From the NCBI GenBank assembly GCA_022703485.1, contig JAKLDO010000007.1:1-56176 (forward strand): DNA of 56,176 bases. The letters are read 5' to 3'. This DNA is from a bacterium. GTDB lineage: Bacteria > UBP6 > UBA1177. Shown here in pieces: positions 52,505-56,176 of the stretch; the first letter of the stretch is position 1, and every line of letters starts with the position of its first letter. Below the pieces are notes generated by a model that was given only the letters and a program-made list of their open reading frames with translations, searched no databases and had not been told where the DNA came from. Position numbers and translations under genes: made by a program.

Positions 52505-53644
52505 ATGAAAAATGCCGCTTTTATTTTTATTTTTTCAGTGATCTTTACTGGTTGCAATGGAGCAGGATCTGAAGATCAAACTGATCTTGACCTTCATGAC
52601 TCTGATTTTGATACTGAACAGCCGGACAGTCCGGACATTGATGCCTCATCGATCGACAGTGACAGTCCAGTCATAGATATTGATGAAAACTCCGGAGATA
52701 CTGATGAACCTGTCGAAAACGACACAAATAATGAGCCTGCAGATGAAGGAGGCTCAGCCGATGAAGATGGATTCACTGCGGAATGTGTTGACGGCACAAA
52801 AGAATATGCCGACTGCGAAACTTCCGGCAAACAGGTAAGAGAATGTCTCAGCGGTGTATGGGGGGATTTTGGCGACTGTTTTGACATGACAGCAGAAGTT
52901 ATTGATATCGCTGAAAATTCAGAATGCGCTGATGTTTACTGGGCTGACAGGGGCGACGCTCCGGCAGCCTACATAAAAGGGATGGGACTTGTTTTCGCAG
53001 GCGCTCTGTGCCACAGCGGAAGGTCTGATGTTACACTTGTCTCATCAGCAGAGACTATTGACACCGAGCATGATGCACTTGCGTGGTATCACGATATTTT
53101 TGCAGGGCTTGGAATGAGCAATGATACGGCGGGAACAGATACTTTGAGGCACGCTTACAATCTTCTGACGGGACTTGGAATGAGGGAAAGTTCCGGCGAG
53201 CACTGCTGCGGAAGGGACACATCAGCAACAAATACCACGGCGGATACGGCGGAAGCCGGTCTTTTCCAGACAAGTTATAATTCACATATTTTCAGCACTG
53301 AGCTTGATGCTCTTTATTCATACTGGAAAGATGCCTCTGCTCTCACTCCGGAAAAATGTCTGCTGGAAGTTTTTTCGCAAGGCGTTACATGCAGTGAATC
53401 TGACTGGGAGAATTTCGGTGTAGGTGAAGGGGTGACCTTTCAGGCTCTTGAAAAGGAATGTCCTGTATTTGCCGCTGAATATGCCGCGGTCATGCTCAGG
53501 GTGAGCGGAGGAAGCAAAGGCCACTACGGCCCGCTTAGAAGGCATGAAGCTGAAGTCCGCACCGAATGTGAAGAAATGTTATATGACATACAGCAGCTTA
53601 TCAGTGAAAACAGCGATTTCTGCCAGTTCCTTGTAAATTACTGA
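52505..53644 (+). CDS. Lipoprotein with lysozyme/lytic-transglycosylase-like domain
   Basis: This 379-residue lipoprotein has a lipobox at IFTG-C and an Asp/Ser/Glu linker (about 22-95). A short Cys module follows (CVDGTKEYADCETSGKQVREC in parts), then a helical domain of about 240 residues. That domain contains YIKGMGLVFAGALC, HDALAWYHDIF, LLTGLGMRESSGEHCCGRD and AEAGLFQTSYNS. The E-S-S-G followed by a G-L-x-Q segment resembles the catalytic Glu region of goose-type lysozymes and lytic transglycosylases. Peptidoglycan cleavage is therefore suggested but unproven. Similar proteins occur in Myxococcota-like genomes, from memory. GGAG precedes the ATG. Confidence 0.7.
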   Translation: MKNAAFIFIFSVIFTGCNGAGSEDQTDLDLHDSDFDTEQPDSPDIDASSIDSDSPVIDIDENSGDTDEPVENDTNNEPADEGGSADEDGFTAECVDGTKEYADCETSGKQVRECLSGVWGDFGDCFDMTAEVIDIAENSECADVYWADRGDAPAAYIKGMGLVFAGALCHSGRSDVTLVSSAETIDTEHDALAWYHDIFAGLGMSNDTAGTDTLRHAYNLLTGLGMRESSGEHCCGRDTSATNTTADTAEAGLFQTSYNSHIFSTELDALYSYWKDASALTPEKCLLEVFSQGVTCSESDWENFGVGEGVTFQALEKECPVFAAEYAAVMLRVSGGSKGHYGPLRRHEAEVRTECEEMLYDIQQLISENSDFCQFLVNY

Positions 53645-53661
53645 AATCAACACAACGCCCG

Positions 53662-53830
53662 CCCAGCCCCGGTCCTTCGAACCGGGCTGTAGGGGTCGAT
53701 CACTGTATCGACCCTTGTTTTCACCGTCCTCCAGACGGTCAAGCAGAAAATTGCGGACTGAAGGCTCGCGTTACCTTAGCCCACGCCCAACTTGTCCGTC
53801 GTAGCTTTGGCGAAGATGGAACGGGCTGGG
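53662..53830. repeat. MITE-like intergenic repeat element, full copy
   Basis: The 193-base gap between two convergent genes is filled by an element whose ends are inverted: CCCAGCCC (53662-53669) and GGGCTGGG (53823-53830). Inside are the hairpin arms GGGTCGAT and ATCGACCC (53693-53714), and a second hairpin near 53794-53820 (TCCGTC...GATGGA). Its left 37 bases (53681-53717) recur exactly at 54691-54727. Similar GTAGGGG and TCCGnCGTAGCTTT-type motifs are interspersed in many uncultured bacterial genomes. Confidence 0.7.
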
Positions 53831-53837
53831 ACAAATC

Positions 53838-54599
53838 TCACATCATCCTTAATATGAGGCTTCCGAATGTTTTTGCGATGAGGGTTTTGTACAATGGGAC
53901 TGATGCTTCGACATAGTAATTTTTATCAAGAAGCAACTGGTAGAAATCGTAATCGGCGGAAAGGTCCTCTCTTGATTTTGAAAAGATGGCTTTCTGCACT
54001 TCGAACTGGATGACAGAGCCTAATGTAGGCTTCAAAACACCTTTATCTTCAAGGTTTTTCATGAATTTTTCAGTTGATTTTCTTATCATTAGATCATTTT
54101 TCGCCTTGAGCTCAGGCGGGAAGTTCTTCACCGGCGGAGTTGCAAGTCCAAGTTCCGTCACAGATCTCATTCCCCACACTCCGGCAATGTCTTTCATATA
54201 TTTCAAAACCTGCTTAAGCCCGAAACCTCCGACAGTTGAAACTACCATGGCATGCTGGTTGAAAAGCTCAGGCCTGTGACATATCGAAGAAAGCCTGTCG
54301 ATGAAATTCTTCATGTAAGGCGTTACATTTATTACATAGACCGGCGATGCAAATATCACTCCGTCAGAGCTTTTTATCTTCTTAATTATAGAAGGTATCT
54401 CATCTTTCAAAGGACAGAACTCTATCCCGCGAGCCAGACAGTTGAAACAGCCGACACACATCCTCACATCGGCATCCATCAGCATCACATACTCAAACTC
54501 CAGATCGCTATACCGCTCCCTCATCACACTCTCAACAGACCTTACAATTGCAAGCGTGCTTCCCTTCCGCTGACTCCCGATAACCGCCGTGATCTTCAT
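53838..54599 (-). CDS. Flavodoxin-like NAD(P)H-dependent FMN reductase family protein
   Basis: This 253-residue protein of the iron-sulfur flavoprotein/FMN reductase group begins MKITAVIGSQRKGSTLAIV with the FMN phosphate loop. CVGCFNCLARGIEFCPLKDEI holds a Cys motif like that of Isf-type proteins (CxxCxxCxxxxxxC, here CxGCFNC...C). SPVYVINVTPYMKNFIDRL and STVGGFGLKQVLKYM are flavodoxin-fold landmarks. It probably transfers electrons from flavin, perhaps with a cluster. ATG at 54599 has GGAGGG upstream. It is bracketed by direct copies of the repeat element. Confidence 0.83.
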   Translation of the reverse strand: MKITAVIGSQRKGSTLAIVRSVESVMRERYSDLEFEYVMLMDADVRMCVGCFNCLARGIEFCPLKDEIPSIIKKIKSSDGVIFASPVYVINVTPYMKNFIDRLSSICHRPELFNQHAMVVSTVGGFGLKQVLKYMKDIAGVWGMRSVTELGLATPPVKNFPPELKAKNDLMIRKSTEKFMKNLEDKGVLKPTLGSVIQFEVQKAIFSKSREDLSADYDFYQLLLDKNYYVEASVPLYKTLIAKTFGSLILRMM

Positions 54600-54677
54600 C
54601 TTTTTTCCCTCCGAAACAAACCGTGATAATTTTTGCAGAACTTCAGGATTTTTCAAGGAAAAAAGACATCCGGATCT

Positions 54678-54727
54678 CCCAGCCTTTCAAACCGGGCTGT
54701 AGGGGTCGATCACTGTATCGACCCTTG
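54678..54727. repeat. MITE-like repeat, partial second copy
   Basis: The left end of the element at 53662 recurs in the same orientation. It shares TCCCAGCC at its edge and a 37-base exact match (54691-54727) that includes the GGGTCGAT-CACTGT-ATCGACCC hairpin. The right half is absent. It lies in the gap between the flavodoxin-like gene and arfB, which otherwise holds only the arfB leader. Confidence 0.8.
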
Positions 54728-54812
54728 TGCAATAGATCCGGCACAAACCCATCCCATTTGTCTTTTCCTGATAACGACCTATAATTCACAAGGTTTGAAT
54801 TTAGAGGTGAAT

Positions 54813-55259
54813 ATGAACTCAGCTCAGTCTAATACAATTGAATGCCGCAATGCAACCGGCCGTGTTGTAACTGTTCCGGTCTCAGAGATCGAACTTACCT
54901 CGATCCGCTCTGAAGGCCCGGGAGGTCAGCATGTCAACAAGACAAGCAGTGCGATACAGCTGCGGTTCAACATCACCTCATCCAGTCTGCCTGAAGATGT
55001 AAAGACAAAGCTTCTGGCTCTGCGTGACCACCGCATTACAGCAAGCGGAGACATTATAATCAAAGTCCAGGACGACCGCAGCATGCTCCGCAACAGAGAG
55101 ACCGCCTATGAAAGATTCCGTGAACTGATCGAAAAAGTCCTTGTTATACGCAAAAAAAGGAAACCTACAAAACCGACAAAAAGCTCGATCGAAAAAAGAC
55201 TTACTTCAAAGAAAACCCGCAGTTTTGTTAAGAAAATGCGCTCAAAAGTTGAGGATTGA
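54813..55259 (+). CDS. arfB: Peptidyl-tRNA hydrolase ArfB
   Basis: ArfB (YaeJ) rescues ribosomes stalled on messages without a stop codon by hydrolysing peptidyl-tRNA. The 148 residues carry the GGQ motif in SEGPGGQHVNKTSSAI, then VKTKLLALRDHRITASGDI, and a basic C-terminal tail (KKRKPTKPTKSSIEKRLTSKK in parts) that enters the empty mRNA channel. GAGGTGAAT precedes the ATG at 54813. A longer open frame runs through the repeat element and is not supported. The residues between GGQ and the tail are normal. Confidence 0.93.
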   Translation: MNSAQSNTIECRNATGRVVTVPVSEIELTSIRSEGPGGQHVNKTSSAIQLRFNITSSSLPEDVKTKLLALRDHRITASGDIIIKVQDDRSMLRNRETAYERFRELIEKVLVIRKKRKPTKPTKSSIEKRLTSKKTRSFVKKMRSKVED

Positions 55260-55261
55260 AA

Positions 55262-55939
55262 CTACTTCTTTGCACCGTAAAGCTTGTAGTAGTCGTCTAT
55301 CATCGATTTGATCTTTTCATCGAGCAGAACCTTGCCTTTGACCTCTTTTTTATAGAGATAATCGGTCACTTCCGCCATTGAAACGATCGGGAATGTCTTC
55401 ATTCCGTAGGTTTCGTGAATTTCATCAAGGGCGCTTTTTTCGCCTGTGCCTCTTTCCATGCGGTTTACAGAAATGACCAGTGCTGTTACATCTACATTTG
55501 CCGCCGCTTTAAGTATAGGAACTGTCTCAGCAATGCTTGTTCCGGCTGTCGTGACATCTTCAATTATAACAACCCTGTCGCCGTCTTTAAGCTTGTGGCC
55601 GATGATCGAGCCCCCTTCACCGTGATCTTTCGCCTCTTTACGGTTGAAACAGAAAGCCGCGTCTTTATTATACATTTCGCTCAGAGCGATAGCCGTGGTC
55701 ACAGCAAGAGGGATACCTTTGTAAGCCGGACCGAAAAGGACATCGAACTCACCCTTCGTATTTTCCATTATCGACTGGGCATAGAACTGACCGAGCTTTC
55801 TGATCTGCTCACCCGTCCTGTATTTACCCGTGTTGATGAAAAACGGGGTCTTTCTTCCGCTTTTTGTAGTGAAATCGCCGAACATCAGAACTTCGCAATC
55901 AACCATGAAATCAATGAAATCGTGCTTGTAATTTTTCAT
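55262..55939 (-). CDS. pyrE: Orotate phosphoribosyltransferase
   Basis: PyrE joins orotate and PRPP to form OMP in pyrimidine synthesis. The 225 residues contain FTTKSGRKTPFFINTGKY at the N terminus, LFGPAYKGIPLAV, FCFNRKEAKDHGEGGSIIG with the catalytic flexible loop, and the PRPP motif RVVIIEDVTTAGTSI. ATG at 55939 has GGAGG seven bases upstream and is preferred over a TTG two codons earlier. It is convergent with arfB, two bases apart. Confidence 0.95.
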   Translation of the reverse strand: MKNYKHDFIDFMVDCEVLMFGDFTTKSGRKTPFFINTGKYRTGEQIRKLGQFYAQSIMENTKGEFDVLFGPAYKGIPLAVTTAIALSEMYNKDAAFCFNRKEAKDHGEGGSIIGHKLKDGDRVVIIEDVTTAGTSIAETVPILKAAANVDVTALVISVNRMERGTGEKSALDEIHETYGMKTFPIVSMAEVTDYLYKKEVKGKVLLDEKIKSMIDDYYKLYGAKK

Positions 55940-55974
55940 GAACAACCTCCGGATAAATAAAGTTTCATCGCAGG

Positions 55975-56003
55975 AAAATACTTTAACATACCGAGTTTTT
56001 CAA
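55975..56003 (-). promoter_or_regulatory. Candidate pyrE promoter
   Basis: On the minus strand, TTGAAA (56003-55998) and TATTTT (55980-55975) are 17 bases apart, about 36 bases before the pyrE ATG. Confidence 0.5.
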
Positions 56004-56008
56004 TTTTT

Positions 56009-56036
56009 TTGACACTTCAACTGCAACCAGTAGAAT
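56009..56036 (+). promoter_or_regulatory. Promoter of the dehydrogenase gene at the right edge
   Basis: TTGACA (56009-56014) and TAGAAT (56031-56036) are 16 bases apart and lie about 69 bases before the ATG at 56105. They diverge from the pyrE promoter. Confidence 0.65.
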
Positions 56037-56104
56037 CGCTATCGTCGGGAGTTCATTTTAAAAAGAAAACAACAACTATAATCTTATTTGAAAAGGAGTT
56101 CATC

Positions 56105-56176
56105 ATGGCAAAGTACCGTATCGCATGGTTACCCGGTGACGGCGTTGGAAAGGAAGTTATGGAAGCGGCAAGGATC
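56105..56176 (+). CDS. Isocitrate/isopropylmalate dehydrogenase family, N-terminal fragment (cut by window edge)
   Basis: The first 24 codons read MAKYRIAWLPGDGVGKEVME and continue AARI. The I-x-x-LPGDGVGKEV pattern is the N-terminal nucleotide-fold signature of decarboxylating dehydrogenases such as isocitrate, isopropylmalate and homoisocitrate dehydrogenase. Which one cannot be told from this piece. An AAGGAG site precedes the ATG. Confidence 0.85.
   Translation, partial: MAKYRIAWLPGDGVGKEVMEAARI

Noticed and set aside
53645..53837. Possible tRNA or structured RNA gene in the GC-rich gap
   Set aside because: The hairpins do not form a cloverleaf, and the repeat with a second copy at 54678 explains the structure as an intergenic element.

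Overview
The window is about 56 kb of a moderately A/T-rich bacterial chromosome, densely coded on both strands. The cell envelope is diderm: at least five predicted outer-membrane beta-barrel proteins and about fourteen lipobox lipoproteins are present. The lipoproteins with Asp/Ser/Thr-rich linkers, SBBP beta-propellers and a CGxDGCGG motif recall uncultured lineages around the former Deltaproteobacteria (Myxococcota-like). This placement is inference; no rRNA gene is present to test it.

Layout. 1-3.3 kb: the str operon (rpsL-rpsG-fusA-tuf, minus strand) with a strong promoter. 3.4-6.3 kb: a secreted GH10-like glycosidase and a TIGR02757/DUF2400 protein. 6.3-8.0 kb: an A/T-rich three-gene cassette built around a Panacea antitoxin. 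8.2-11.9 kb: a beta-barrel, a YddG-like exporter, a Cys-rich secreted protein with a TGD-repeat tail, and mtaB. 11.9-13.5 kb: iscU-nifS. 13.6-18 kb: a 45-residue membrane protein, a duplicated-domain lipoprotein, and xseB-ispA-dxs for isoprenoid precursors. 18.1-25.2 kb: a PHP-domain lipoprotein, a barrel, mscL, two HAD phosphatases, an AAA/DUF4143 ATPase, and PD40 and TPR lipoproteins. 25.3-26.9 kb: a three-part hipBST toxin-antitoxin operon with three evenly spaced operators. 26.9-34.7 kb: ogt, rmuC, a truncated KilA-N gene, a TldD/PmbA pair, and a zf-TFIIB/LemA/HtpX operon. 34.7-41 kb: a second Cys-rich secreted protein, an AbiE module bracketed by copies of the 3' end of an S9 peptidase gene, the peptidase, and hutH. 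41-53.6 kb: an envelope-protein region with two small lipoproteins, a seven-gene operon of secreted proteins, three barrels, an ASST-like lipoprotein and a lysozyme-like lipoprotein. 53.6-56.2 kb: REP/MITE-like repeats around a flavodoxin-like reductase, then arfB, pyrE and the start of an isocitrate/isopropylmalate dehydrogenase-family gene.

The most unusual signal is a shared C-terminal tail. Four unrelated secreted proteins (GH10-like, two Cys-rich proteins, and one in the lipoprotein operon) have ordinary Sec signal peptides without a lipobox. All four end in [G/A]-C-S-x-x-x-[I/L] with the Cys exactly six residues from the end. None of the lipobox proteins or barrels has it. This may be a minimal C-terminal surface-anchoring signal. 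Three separate toxin-antitoxin or defence-like modules (Panacea triad, HipBST, AbiE) also lie within about 31 kb. No CRISPR array, rRNA, convincing tRNA or integrase gene was seen. No gene-free stretch exceeds about 250 bases.
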